Shown: in pieces, positions 52,531 through 60,783 of the stretch
Numbering within the stretch: position 1 is the stretch's first letter
Layout of the letters: each line of letters starts with the position of its first letter
Assembly: GCF_900108585.1 (NCBI RefSeq)
Contig: NZ_UESZ01000001.1
Location: 3,534,001 to 3,598,000, forward strand
Direction: 5' to 3'
DNA length: 64,000 bases
Source of the DNA: Branchiibius hedensis
Lineage (GTDB): Bacteria > Actinomycetota > Actinomycetes > Actinomycetales > Dermatophilaceae
Notes under the pieces: generated by a model
What the model saw: the letters and a program-made list of their open reading frames with translations, nothing else
Told to the model about the DNA's origin: nothing
The model's database searches: none
Made by a program: the position numbers and the translations under genes

Positions 52531-53148
52531 TCAGTGCTCGCTGGCCAGCAGCCCGGCGAACCCCAGCATGATGGCACCGGTCGCTCCATCCACCGAGCGC
52601 CGGAATCGCCTGCGCTGCATGGCATTCGCAGCGAGTCCACCGGCCCACACGATCACCAGGAGCACGATGGCGCCCACCACGGTGAGGGTCACGGCGTAGA
52701 GCAGTAGGGTCGGCAGGGACGCGGTGGAACTGACGAACTGCGGCAGCACGGCGAGGTTGAACGCCAGCACCTTGGGGTTGGTGATGTTGCACAGGAAACC
52801 CGAGCGCAGTGAGCGCAGCGGCGTGATTCGCGTGGCCGCTCCGCTCAGGTCCCAGCCGGCTGCGCCCCCGGTGAGCGCGGCCCGCAGCGCGCCGAAGGCC
52901 AGCCAGCTCAGGTAGGCGACACCCGCCCAGCGGATCGTCTCGAAGACCGGCTCGGCATGGGCGATGACGGCACCCAGGCCAGTGGCCGCGAGGATGCCCT
53001 GGGTCAGGCCAGCGGCGGTGATGCCGGCCATGGTCCACAGGCCGCGCTGTCGCCCACCCACCACGCTGGAGCGCAACGTCAGCAGACTGTCCGGTCCCGG
53101 GGCGACGGCGATCAGCAGCGCGAAGAGCACGAACGACGGATATCCCAC
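52531..53148 (-). CDS. LysE/RhtB-family amino-acid exporter
   Basis: A 205-residue protein with six helices and the LysE-type start FVLFALLIAVAPGPDSLLTLR (APGPD motif) and GGRQRGLWTMAGITAAG. The GTG at 53148 has TACCCT seven bases before it and no ribosome-binding site, so this too is probably leaderless. It exports amino acids or related metabolites. It converges with the amidohydrolase. Confidence 0.92.
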   Translation of the reverse strand: MGYPSFVLFALLIAVAPGPDSLLTLRSSVVGGRQRGLWTMAGITAAGLTQGILAATGLGAVIAHAEPVFETIRWAGVAYLSWLAFGALRAALTGGAAGWDLSGAATRITPLRSLRSGFLCNITNPKVLAFNLAVLPQFVSSTASLPTLLLYAVTLTVVGAIVLLVIVWAGGLAANAMQRRRFRRSVDGATGAIMLGFAGLLASEH

Positions 53149-53170
53149 GTCGATCAGGGTAGGGCGAAGG

Positions 53171-53800
53171 TCAGGCCGACGCCGGTCGTGTCCGTTCTCC
53201 GGCGGCCAGCGGCACGCGCCAGTGCAAACGCAGGGACAGCACGCGGATCGCGAAGACCACCACGGCCACGAGGGCTTGGGTCAGGACGCTGGCAGCACCC
53301 CAGTGCCACAACGCGGTCATCGCGGCGGCACCGAAGAGCGCCGGAAGGGCGTAGATGTCGCGAGGGTCGAACAGTTTCGGGTTGCGGTTGGCGCACACAT
53401 CGCGCAGCAGTCCGCCCCCGATCGCGGTCGTGAAACCCAACAGGGCCGCGGCCGCAGGATTCATCCCGTGCTGCAGCGCCTTGATGGTGCCGGCAGTGCA
53501 GAACAGACCCAGCCCGGCCGCGTCGAAGACCAACAGGGTCCGCGGGAAGCGCTGCACCTCGGGGGCCAGGAAGAACACCAGGGCAGCAGCGACCAGTGGC
53601 GGGATCATGTAGACCGGTTGGTCGAACGCCGTCGGGGTGATGCCCAAGACCAGATCCCGCAGCACCCCGCCACCGAGTCCGGTCAGCGACCCGAGAACGA
53701 CGGAGCCCACGATGTCGTAGCCGCGGGTGACGGCCAGCAGGCTGCCGGAGATCGCGAAGCAGAAGACGCCGAGCAGGTCGAAGGCCAGGGACCAGGTCAT
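53171..53800 (-). CDS. UPF0126/TRIC-type cation channel family protein
   Basis: A 209-residue, seven-helix protein of two similar halves: FDLLGVFCFAISGSLLAV...GLGGGVLRDLVLG and FDAAGLGLFCTAGTIKAL...AIGGGLLRDVCANRNP. The GGGxxRD motif of each repeat is the mark of this family, structurally related to TRIC potassium channels; in bacteria it may carry glycine or cations. It lies 22 bases upstream of the LysE gene on the same strand. Confidence 0.9.
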   Translation of the reverse strand: MTWSLAFDLLGVFCFAISGSLLAVTRGYDIVGSVVLGSLTGLGGGVLRDLVLGITPTAFDQPVYMIPPLVAAALVFFLAPEVQRFPRTLLVFDAAGLGLFCTAGTIKALQHGMNPAAAALLGFTTAIGGGLLRDVCANRNPKLFDPRDIYALPALFGAAAMTALWHWGAASVLTQALVAVVVFAIRVLSLRLHWRVPLAAGERTRPASA

Positions 53801-53846
53801 GACGCAATTCTGCCCATCCCGTGCGCCCGCAGTATGTCGGCACAAA

Positions 53847-53890
53847 GCGCCAGCTCGGTCGTTCTCCGGGGAGAACGACCGAGCTGGCGC
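53847..53890 (-). terminator. Perfect 21-bp hairpin after the acyl-CoA dehydrogenase gene
   Basis: Arms 53847-53867 (starting GCGCCAGCTCGG) and 53870-53890 (ending CCGAGCTGGCGC) are perfect 21-base inverse copies around GG. It lies 25 bases beyond the stop of the minus-strand acyl-CoA dehydrogenase. Strong intrinsic terminator without T-tract. Confidence 0.8.
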
Positions 53891-53915
53891 GGTGAACCGA
53901 GTGAGTTCGGTCCGA

Positions 53916-55769
53916 TCAGAACGCGTCTTCCGGCAGCTCCATCAGCGACAGGTCCGTCGCCTCGACGATCGCGCGCTCAGCGGTCAGTCGCGGCAGCACC
54001 TGGGAGGTGAAGAACTTCGCGGCCTGGACCTTGCCGATGTAGAACGGGTCGGTCGAACCGGCGTCGAGTTTGTCCTGGGCGATCTCGGCCTGGCGCAGCA
54101 GCAGCCAGCCGATCACCAGGTCACCGGCCGCCAGCAGCAGACGGGAGGTGTTCAGGCCGACCTTGTAGATCGCCTTGGGGTCGCCACCTTCGGAGTAGGC
54201 GCCCATCGCGGTCATTCCGAGGTTCTCGATGATGCCCTGCACGTCCTCCATCGCCTTGCCCAACAGGCCACGCTCGGCGGTGAACTTGTCATCGCCCGCG
54301 CCGCCCTTGACGGTCTGCAGGATCTGCTCGGCCAGCGTGCCCAGAGCCACGAACTGGTCTTTCAGGATCTTGCGGAAGAAGAAGTCCTGGGCCTGGATCG
54401 CGGTCGTGCCTTCGTAGAGGGTGTCGATCTTGGCGTCGCGGACGTACTGCTCGATCGGGTAGTCCTGCAAGAAGCCGGAACCGCCGAGGGTCTGCAGGGA
54501 CTCCGTGCCCAGCAGCACCCAGGCGCGCTCGGAGCCGACACCCTTCACGATCGGCAGCAGCAGGTCGTTCAGCCGGGCGGCCATCGCGGCGGGGGTGCCG
54601 TCGGCCGGGTGCTCGTTGCCGGTCGCGAGGAACTCGGCGTCGACGATGTCCTGCTGGCTGGCGGTGTAGAGCACCAGCGCGCGCAGGCCCTCGGCGTACG
54701 ACTTCTGCAACATCAACGAGCGACGTACGTCGGGGTGGTGGGTGATCGTGACCCGCGGCGCGTCCTTGGCCGGGTTGGTCATGTCGGCGCCCTGCACCCG
54801 AAGCTTGGCGTAGTCCAGCGCGTTCAGGTAGCCGGTCGACAAGGTGGCGATCGCTTTGGTGCCCACCAGCATCCGGGCGTTCTCGATGACGCGGAACATC
54901 TGCGCGATGCCGTCGTGCACGTCGCCGAGGAGGGTGCCGACTGCCGGCTCCTTCTCACCGAACGTCACTTCGCAGGTGGTGGAGACCTTCAGGCCCATCT
55001 TGTGCTCGACGTTGGTGACCCAGGCACCGTTGCGGTCGGTCAGCTCGCCGGTCTCCAGGTCGATGTTGAACTTGGGCACGATGAACAGCGACAGGCCCTT
55101 GGTGCCGGGCGCCGCACCTTCGGGGCGGGCCAGCACGAAGTGGATGATGTTTTCGACCATGTCGTTCTCGGCCGAGGTGATGAACCGCTTCACACCGGTG
55201 ATGTTCCAGGTGCCGTCGTCGTTCTGAGTGGCTTTGGTGCGGCCGTTGCCCACGTCGGAACCGGCGTCTGGCTCGGTCAGGACCATCGTGGCGCCCCAGC
55301 CGCGCTCGACCATCAGCTTGGCGATCTTCTTCTGGTCCTCGTTGCCGAGGATGTAGAGCAGCTTGGCGAAGTTGTAGGAGGCGGTGTACATCGCCAGTGC
55401 GGGGTTGGCGCCCAGCAGCAGTTCGTTCTTGGCCCACTGCAGGGACGGCGGGGTGACCGTGCCGTCGAGTTCCTCGGGCAGGTCCATCGCCCAGAAGCCG
55501 GACTCGATGAAGGCCTCGTAGGACTTCTTGAAGGACGGGGTGATCTCGACCGTCTTGGTCACCGGGTCATAGGTCGGCGGGTTGCGGTCGGAGTCGAGCA
55601 GGCTCTCGGCGATCTCGTTCTCGGCCAGCGTCACCAGTTGGGCGAGCATCTCGCGGGCGGTGTCGGCGTCGACGTCGGCGTACGGGCCGGCGCCGAGGAC
55701 CGCGTCACGACCCAGGAGTTCGAACAGGTTGAACTCGATGTCGCGCAGGTTGGACTTGTAGTGGGACAT
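53916..55769 (-). CDS. Acyl-CoA dehydrogenase (FadE5-like, long form)
   Basis: A 617-residue flavoenzyme, longer than the usual 380 because of N- and C-terminal additions, as in the FadE5 group. [22 protein letters not shown] and KRFITSAEN bind FAD and acyl-Co[15 protein letters not shown] carries the candidate catalytic Glu. It does the first step of beta-oxidation on broad-chain acyl-CoAs. AAGGAG lies five bases before the ATG. Two TACT-N4-AGTA palindromes exactly 22 bases apart precede it. Confidence 0.93.
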   Translation of the reverse strand: MSHYKSNLRDIEFNLFELLGRDAVLGAGPYADVDADTAREMLAQLVTLAENEIAESLLDSDRNPPTYDPVTKTVEITPSFKKSYEAFIESGFWAMDLPEELDGTVTPPSLQWAKNELLLGANPALAMYTASYNFAKLLYILGNEDQKKIAKLMVERGWGATMVLTEPDAGSDVGNGRTKATQNDDGTWNITGVKRFITSAENDMVENIIHFVLARPEGAAPGTKGLSLFIVPKFNIDLETGELTDRNGAWVTNVEHKMGLKVSTTCEVTFGEKEPAVGTLLGDVHDGIAQMFRVIENARMLVGTKAIATLSTGYLNALDYAKLRVQGADMTNPAKDAPRVTITHHPDVRRSLMLQKSYAEGLRALVLYTASQQDIVDAEFLATGNEHPADGTPAAMAARLNDLLLPIVKGVGSERAWVLLGTESLQTLGGSGFLQDYPIEQYVRDAKIDTLYEGTTAIQAQDFFFRKILKDQFVALGTLAEQILQTVKGGAGDDKFTAERGLLGKAMEDVQGIIENLGMTAMGAYSEGGDPKAIYKVGLNTSRLLLAAGDLVIGWLLLRQAEIAQDKLDAGSTDPFYIGKVQAAKFFTSQVLPRLTAERAIVEATDLSLMELPEDAF

Positions 55770-55789
55770 GCGGCTCCTTCAAGCGATGT

Positions 55790-55823
55790 TACTGGCCAGT
55801 ATCCATTGTGCTACTCGCGAGTA
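55790..55823. promoter_or_regulatory. Paired 12-bp palindromes upstream of acyl-CoA dehydrogenase
   Basis: TACTGGCCAGTA (55790-55801) and TACTCGCGAGTA (55812-55823) are each perfect palindromes with common arms TACT and AGTA. Their starts are 22 bases apart, two helical turns. They lie 20-55 bases before the dehydrogenase start and before the divergent CutA-CYTH gene. They look like a TetR-type tandem operator; the regulator is not in the window. Confidence 0.65.
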
Positions 55824-55896
55824 CGGTCTGCAACCCGATGGCAGTTCCCGGGGTGGAGAGTGCCGTGATCCACGTCGCATCGGCGATGATGGTCCT

Positions 55897-56889
55897 GTGC
55901 ACCAGCAGTACGAGGAGTCGACCCCCTTCATCCAGGTCCGGGTGGCGTGCCCGAATCTCGCGGAGGCCGAGCAACTAGCCGCTGAACTGGTCGCCGAGCG
56001 ACTCGCGGCGTGTGTCCAGATCACCCCCGGCGTCCACTCGACCTACCGCTGGCAGGGCAAGGTCGAGGTCGCCACCGAGACCGTCGCGCTGATCACCTCC
56101 AGGTCTGAGCTATTCGAGCAGCTTGCTGCTCGGGTCACCGCGTTGCATTCGTATGACGTGCCCGAGATCGTGGCGAGTCCGATCGCCCAGGTCAGTTCGG
56201 CGTACGCCGAGTGGCTGGCTGGCTCGCTGCTGGAGCCGGGCGAGGACCACGCCGCACCGGCGGTTCACCTGGAAATCGAGCGCAAGTTCACCCTTGCGGA
56301 CGACGGGTTGATCCCCGAACCCGGCGACTGGCCCCGGGTGGGTCAGGTCAGCAACGAGCGGCGCTATCTGTTGTTGGCGACGTACTACGACACCCCCGGT
56401 CTCGATCTCGCCTCGCACGGGGTCACGCTGCGTCGCCGGCAGGGCGGACCCGATGAGGGCTGGCATCTGAAGCTGCCGCGCTCGGGCGACGCCCGGATGG
56501 AGGAGTGGATGCCGTTCGGCTCCGACGACGCTCCGCCGGCGCAGTTCCGCGACCAGGTGCGCCAGCTGACCGGGGCGGCGGCGCTGGTGCCGGTGTGCGA
56601 GGTGCGCACGCACCGCGTCGAGCGGGATCTGCTCGCCGGCGACGTCCACCTCGCCTGCCTGTGCGATGACCACGTCAGCACGCACAACCTGCTCGATGAC
56701 CAGTTGGACAGTGACTGGCACGAACTCGAGGTCGAGTTGGTCAATGGCGGGATGGACTTCCTGGACGAGGTCGCTGACCACCTCTCGCAGTACGGCGTGC
56801 AGCAGGCCAGCGTCGCCTCGAAACTGGCCATGGCGTTGGGTCCGTTGCTGCGTCGCTCCGATCCCGACCTGGAGCCCGCTGGGTCATGA
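55897..56889 (+). CDS. CutA1-CYTH fusion protein
   Basis: A 330-residue protein that joins two domains usually found apart. Residues 10-112 are CutA1 (divalent-cation tolerance): LVAERLAACVQI, STYRWQGKVE, LHSYDVPEIVA. Residues 124-320 are a CYTH domain: metal/triphosphate motif EIERK (126-130), ATYYDTPGLDLASHGVTLRRR, GWHLKLP and HELEVEL. CutA is a trimer that binds metals; CYTH enzymes cleave triphosphates or bind polyphosphate. No CHAD domain follows, unlike many actinobacterial CYTH proteins. GTG at 55897 with a weak -10 six bases before it. A Fur-family gene follows ten bases later. Confidence 0.88.
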   Translation: MHQQYEESTPFIQVRVACPNLAEAEQLAAELVAERLAACVQITPGVHSTYRWQGKVEVATETVALITSRSELFEQLAARVTALHSYDVPEIVASPIAQVSSAYAEWLAGSLLEPGEDHAAPAVHLEIERKFTLADDGLIPEPGDWPRVGQVSNERRYLLLATYYDTPGLDLASHGVTLRRRQGGPDEGWHLKLPRSGDARMEEWMPFGSDDAPPAQFRDQVRQLTGAAALVPVCEVRTHRVERDLLAGDVHLACLCDDHVSTHNLLDDQLDSDWHELEVELVNGGMDFLDEVADHLSQYGVQQASVASKLAMALGPLLRRSDPDLEPAGS

Positions 56890-56899
56890 GCGGGTTGTC

Positions 56900-57328
56900 A
56901 TGAGCGAGGTCGAGCAGGCGATTGCGCAGTTGCGGGCCCACGGGGAGCGGGTGACTCCGGCCCGGCGCGCGATCCTGGCGGTCCTGCGGGACGACTCACG
57001 GCACCTGGACGCCGAGACCATCGCGACCCAAGTCGCTGACCGTGAACCTGGTGTGCACCGCGCCACCGTCTATCGCTCGCTGCAGGCGCTATCGGAGTGC
57101 GGCGTCGTCACGCACACCCACGTGCCCAGCGGCGCGACGATCTATCACCTGGCCGAGAGTGCGCAGCAGCACGCTCATCTGCAGTGCGAACGCTGCGAGA
57201 AGTTCTTCGACGTACCGGCCGATTGGTTGGACGCCGTTGCCGAGAAGGCTTCCAGCCGTTACGGATTCACAGTCGACCGGTCCCACGCGGCGTTGCTCGG
57301 CGTCTGCGCGGACTGCGCTACCAGGTAA
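56900..57328 (+). CDS. Fur/Zur-family metalloregulator
   Basis: A 142-residue Fur-family protein. The winged helix reads RVTPARRAILAVLRDDSRHLDAE and GVHRATVYRSLQAL. Structural zinc Cys pairs are CERCEKF and CADCATR, and HAHLQC provides regulatory metal ligands. It could be Zur, Fur or Nur; the sequence alone does not decide. Its close link to CutA-CYTH suggests a metal role for that fusion. It converges with the PEBP gene on one short hairpin. Confidence 0.92.
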   Translation: MSEVEQAIAQLRAHGERVTPARRAILAVLRDDSRHLDAETIATQVADREPGVHRATVYRSLQALSECGVVTHTHVPSGATIYHLAESAQQHAHLQCERCEKFFDVPADWLDAVAEKASSRYGFTVDRSHAALLGVCADCATR

Positions 57329-57341
57329 CTACCGCTGGTAG
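57318..57341. terminator. Short hairpin spanning both convergent stop codons
   Basis: CTACCAG (57318-57324) and CTGGTAG (57335-57341) form a 7-bp stem with a 10-base loop. The stop codons of the Fur-family gene and the PEBP gene lie inside it and are adjacent. Likely bidirectional terminator. Confidence 0.45.
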
Positions 57342-57841
57342 GTGCCGACCAGCACCGCTCGGCCGATGGCCTTGAACGCCAGGTTGAACGCGACCACGGT
57401 CGGCGTCACCGAATCGTCGACGCCGAGGGTCCCCTCACCCACGGCATGCACGACGAAGTAGTAGCGGTGCGGCACGTCGCCCTCCGGGGGCCCGGCACCT
57501 TCGAAGCCGACAGTGCCGCCGGAGCCTTTCAGCTCGAACGCACCGTCCGGGGTCGCCGCGCCTCGCTCCAGCGAAGTCACCGACGCCGGTACGTCGACCA
57601 GGGTCCAGTGCCAGTACCCGTCGGGCGTCGGCGCATCCGGGTCGTAGCAGGACACCACGAACGATTTGGTCTCCGCGGGGAAACCGCTCCAGGACAACTG
57701 CGGCGACACGTTCGCACCGTCGACGGAGAAGTCCTTGTCGAGTGGCTGACCGTCGGTGATGTCCTCGCTGGTCAGCGTGAACACCGGCAGCTTCGGCATC
57801 CGCTCGTACGGATCGGGGGCTTGCGGTCGCTCCAGACTCAT
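57329..57841 (-). CDS. YbhB/YbcL-family PEBP (Raf kinase inhibitor-like) protein
   Basis: A 170-residue phosphatidylethanolamine-binding-like protein: ANVSPQLSWSGFPAETKSF, CYDPDAPTPDGYWHWTLVDVP and PPEGDVPHRYYFVVHAV are the family's ligand-site motifs (DPDAP, GxxHR). Cytoplasmic; role in bacteria unsettled. ATG at 57841 has TAAGGT six bases before it, a leaderless start. Confidence 0.93.
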   Translation of the reverse strand: MSLERPQAPDPYERMPKLPVFTLTSEDITDGQPLDKDFSVDGANVSPQLSWSGFPAETKSFVVSCYDPDAPTPDGYWHWTLVDVPASVTSLERGAATPDGAFELKGSGGTVGFEGAGPPEGDVPHRYYFVVHAVGEGTLGVDDSVTPTVVAFNLAFKAIGRAVLVGTYQR

Positions 57842-57955
57842 ACAGCGACCTTATCCCCGGGCGCCCACCCGATCAGCGCTTCTCGCAGGCGACCCTCGTA
57901 ACCGGCTGACTCCTGTCCTGGGAGACCCGGAATGCGGGCTCACTATCCTGAGGCC

Positions 57956-58411
57956 ATGTCCATCGACGTGCTGGTGCTCAACGGTCCGAACCTCAACCTG
58001 CTCGGCACTCGCGAGCCCGGCATCTACGGCAGCGACACGCTCGCTTCGATCGAGCAGCAGACCCAACAGGTCGCCACGACGCTCGGCGTCACGACCACCT
58101 GGGAGCAGTCCAACCACGAGGGCACCCTGGTCGACCTGATCCACGACGCCCGCGGGAAGTTCAAGGGCATCGTCATCAACGCGGGCGCCTACACCCACAC
58201 CAGCGTCGCGATCCGCGATGCGCTCAAGGGCGTCGGCATCCCGTTCGTCGAGGTGCACATCTCGAATGTGCATGCCCGAGAAGAGTTCCGGGCGCACTCC
58301 TACCTGTCCGACATCGCGGACGCCATCATCGTCGGTGCCGGTCCGCTCGGGTACGAACTCGCGATCCGCACCCTCGCCCCGCGCCTGGTGGACCCACCCA
58401 AACTCGCCTGA
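57956..58411 (+). CDS. aroQ: Type II 3-dehydroquinate dehydratase
   Basis: A 151-residue enzyme of the shikimate (or quinate) pathway: [21 protein letters not shown] holds the N-terminal motif with the catalytic Tyr, [11 protein letters not shown] the lid, [17 protein letters not shown] the substrate site and [14 protein letters not shown] the catalytic His. Length is normal. TATCCT lies six bases before the ATG at 57956, so it is leaderless. The next gene is an acyl-CoA synthetase in the same direction but with its own promoter. Confidence 0.97.
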   Translation: MSIDVLVLNGPNLNLLGTREPGIYGSDTLASIEQQTQQVATTLGVTTTWEQSNHEGTLVDLIHDARGKFKGIVINAGAYTHTSVAIRDALKGVGIPFVEVHISNVHAREEFRAHSYLSDIADAIIVGAGPLGYELAIRTLAPRLVDPPKLA

Positions 58412-58418
58412 GCGCATA

Positions 58419-58446
58419 CTCGGATGTGTCCCGTGTCACATCCGAG
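58419..58446 (+). promoter_or_regulatory. CRP-like dyad overlapping the ribosome-binding region of the acyl-CoA synthetase gene
   Basis: CTCGGATGTG (58419-58428) and CACATCCGAG (58437-58446) are perfect 10-base arms around eight bases. Inside it TGTGT-CCCGTG-TCACA (58425-58440) matches the CRP consensus at nine of ten positions. A possible -10 (CATACT, 58415-58420) overlaps its left edge. Either a DNA operator or an RNA hairpin that hides the GAGGAGG ribosome-binding site. Confidence 0.6.
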
Positions 58447-58458
58447 GAGGAGCGCCCC

Positions 58459-60081
58459 GTGAGCCATGACCCGTCGTACGCCGCCGGAGAGACCGACGTC
58501 CCGCTGATCGAGGCAACGATCGGGGACACGTTCGACCAGACCGCCAGCAGGTACGCCGATCGCGAGGCTCTCGTCGAGTGCGCCACTGGCCGCCGGTGGA
58601 CCTGGGCGCAGTTGCAGGCGGACGTCGACGACGCGGCGCGCGGACTGCTCGCGGCAGGCATCCAGGCCGGCGACCGCGTCGGGATCTGGGCGCCGAATTG
58701 TGCCGAGTGGACGATCGTCCAGTTCGCCACGGCGAAAGTCGGCGCCATCCTGGTGACCATCAACCCGGCGTACCGGACCCATGAGTTGGGGTTCGTCCTC
58801 GGCCAGGCGGGGATCCGGATGCTGGTGGCCACCCCGGAGTTCAAGACCAGTGACTACGCGGCGATGATCGAGCAGGTGCGCCCGGACTGCCCGGCGCTGG
58901 AGCAGGTCGTGCTGATCGGCACGCCGTCCTGGGACGCGCTGCTGGCCGGCGGCACGGATCGCTCGCGGGAGGATCTGGCCATCGCGCAGCAGGCGCTGAC
59001 CAACACCGATCCGATCAACATCCAATACACCTCGGGGACAACGGGATTCCCCAAAGGTGCGACGTTGAGTCACCGCAACATCCTGAACAACGGGTACTTC
59101 GTGGGGCAGTTGTGCCGCTACACCGAAGCGGATCGGGTGTGCATTCCGGTGCCCTTCTACCACTGCTTCGGGATGGTGATGGGCAACCTGGCCTGCGTCA
59201 CCCACGGCGCCACCATGGTGATCCCCGCGCCGGCTTTCGACCCGGCGGCCACCCTGCAGGCCACGCAAGAGGAGAAGGTCACCTCGCTGTACGGCGTACC
59301 CACGATGTTCATCGCGCAATGGTCGTTGCCGGACTTCGCGGACTACGACCTGTCCACCGTGCGCACCGGGATCATGGCCGGTTCGCCGTGTCCGGCGGAA
59401 CTGATGAAGAAGGTCATCGCGGCCGGGATCGAGGAGATGACCATCTGCTACGGGATGACCGAGACCTCACCGGTCTCCACCCAGACCCGGGTGGACGACT
59501 CCTTCGAGCACAAGGTCGGTTCCGTGGGCCGGGTGGGGCCGCAGTTGGAGATCAAGGTCGTCGACCAGCTGACCGGCGACACCGTCCCGCGCGGCGAGCC
59601 CGGCGAACTGTGCACCAAGGGCTACTCGGTGATGCTGGGCTACTGGGAGCAACCGGAGAAGACGGCCGAGGTATTGCGCGAGGGTTGGATGCACACCGGC
59701 GACATCGCGGTGATGGGCGACGACGGCTACGTGCAGATCACCGGCCGGATCAAGGACATCGTGATCCGTGGCGGGGAGAACATCTATCCCCGCGAGATCG
59801 AGGAGTTCCTCTACACCCACCCGGACATCCTGGACGCCCAGGTGATCGGCGTACCCGACGAGCGTTTCGGGGAGGAGTTGTGCGCGTGGATCCGGATGCG
59901 AGAAGGTACGCCGCCACTCACCGCCGACGCGTTGCGCGAGTTCGCGACGGGTCAGCTCGCGCACTACAAGATCCCGCGGTACGTCACGATCGTGGAGCAG
60001 TTCCCGATGACCGTCACCGGCAAGGTACGCAAGGTGGAGATGCGGGAGAAGTCGATCGCAGACCTGGGTCTGGGGATCTGA
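58459..60081 (+). CDS. Acyl-CoA synthetase (AMP-binding, FadD3/AlkK-like)
   Basis: A 540-residue ANL enzyme that activates carboxylic acids to acyl-CoA via acyl-AMP. YTSGTTGFPKGATLSH is the P-loop, YGMTETSPVSTQ the A5 motif, and the hinge/C-domain reads IVIRGGENIYPREIEE with the final catalytic Lys in TVTGKVRKVEM. The GTG start at 58459 has GAGGAGGAG eight bases upstream. Medium- or long-chain fatty acid is likely. With the nearby dehydrogenase it could serve beta-oxidation, although the two have separate promoters. Confidence 0.93.
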   Translation: MSHDPSYAAGETDVPLIEATIGDTFDQTASRYADREALVECATGRRWTWAQLQADVDDAARGLLAAGIQAGDRVGIWAPNCAEWTIVQFATAKVGAILVTINPAYRTHELGFVLGQAGIRMLVATPEFKTSDYAAMIEQVRPDCPALEQVVLIGTPSWDALLAGGTDRSREDLAIAQQALTNTDPINIQYTSGTTGFPKGATLSHRNILNNGYFVGQLCRYTEADRVCIPVPFYHCFGMVMGNLACVTHGATMVIPAPAFDPAATLQATQEEKVTSLYGVPTMFIAQWSLPDFADYDLSTVRTGIMAGSPCPAELMKKVIAAGIEEMTICYGMTETSPVSTQTRVDDSFEHKVGSVGRVGPQLEIKVVDQLTGDTVPRGEPGELCTKGYSVMLGYWEQPEKTAEVLREGWMHTGDIAVMGDDGYVQITGRIKDIVIRGGENIYPREIEEFLYTHPDILDAQVIGVPDERFGEELCAWIRMREGTPPLTADALREFATGQLAHYKIPRYVTIVEQFPMTVTGKVRKVEMREKSIADLGLGI

Positions 60082-60102
60082 CAGCAGGCGGAAAAACAGC
60101 CA

Positions 60103-60135
60103 ACTCCGGACGTTTCTGGTCGAAACGCCCGGAGT
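60103..60135. terminator. Hairpin between convergent acyl-CoA synthetase and SHOCT genes
   Basis: ACTCCGGACGTTTC (60103-60116) pairs with GAAACGCCCGGAGT (60122-60135) with one mismatch, around the loop TGGTC. Bidirectional terminator between genes that converge. Confidence 0.7.
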
Positions 60136-60156
60136 CGGCGAGTTTGTCGGCGCGGG

Positions 60157-60534
60157 TCAGGCCAGTGCCTTGGCCTTCAGCGCCTCGAACTCCTCGGGGC
60201 TGATGGTGCCGGAGTCCAGGAGGGCCTTGGCGTCGGCGATCTCCTGGGCCGGGTTGCGGCCGGCGGCTTCGCGCACGTACTCGCGTGTCTGCTGCTCCGC
60301 GGTGGCGATCCGCTGCTGTTGCCGGAGCGCCATGCCCTTGCCCCGGACGATCAGGTAGACCAAGGCGGTCAACACCGGGAAGAGGATCAGGAAGACGATC
60401 CACACCGCCTTGGCCCAGCCACTGGTCTCGTGGTCGCGGAACAGGTCGGTGATGATCTGGAACATCACCATCAAGTAGGCGATGAAGAAGAAGATGTAGA
60501 GGACAAAGAGCAAGTACTGCCAGAACTCGTGCAT
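60157..60534 (-). CDS. Small membrane protein with PLDc_N and SHOCT domains
   Basis: A 125-residue protein: two membrane helices (LLFVLYIFFFIAYLMVMFQI; AVWIVFLILFPVLTALVYLI) of the PLDc_N type, a charged linker (RQQQRIATAEQQTRE) and a C-terminal SHOCT domain (AKALLDSGTISPEEFEALKAKAL). SHOCT motifs aid oligomerisation. Common in actinobacteria; role unknown. GAGAGGG lies a few bases before the ATG. Confidence 0.88.
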   Translation of the reverse strand: MHEFWQYLLFVLYIFFFIAYLMVMFQIITDLFRDHETSGWAKAVWIVFLILFPVLTALVYLIVRGKGMALRQQQRIATAEQQTREYVREAAGRNPAQEIADAKALLDSGTISPEEFEALKAKALA

Positions 60535-60597
60535 GGAAACCCTCTCAGGGGTGAGTCGCGTGATGAACGAGGCTCACCCTAGGGCCACGCGCTGGGG

Positions 60598-60609
60598 TAC
60601 TCGTGAGTA
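60598..60609. promoter_or_regulatory. Third TACT-N4-AGTA dyad
   Basis: TACTCGTGAGTA lies about 64 bases before the SHOCT gene. It shares the TACTC/GAGTA arms with one of the two palindromes upstream of the acyl-CoA dehydrogenase. Possibly another site for the same regulator. Confidence 0.4.
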
Positions 60610-60622
60610 TCGGCTGAAGTGG

Positions 60623-60693
60623 AGCGGGCGACGAGAATCGAACTCGCGTGTCCAGCTTGGGAAGCTGGCGCTCTACCATTGAGCTACGCCCGC
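60623..60693 (-). tRNA. tRNA-Gly, anticodon CCC
   Basis: A full cloverleaf on the minus strand of 71 bases. Acceptor arms GCGGGCG and CGCCCGC pair perfectly. The D-arm has GCTC/GAGC. The anticodon stem CCAGC/GCTGG encloses TTCCCAA, so the anticodon is CCC. The T-arm is GCGAG-TTCGATT-CTCGT. The variable loop has only four bases. CCA is not encoded. It decodes GGG glycine codons. Confidence 0.93.
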
Positions 60694-60783
60694 GTGCGGC
60701 GGCCGGAGGATCACCCCGACCAGCCAGTGCGAGAGTCTAACCCGCGGCCGGTACAACTCCGAAACGCAGGGTAGGTTGAGCGG

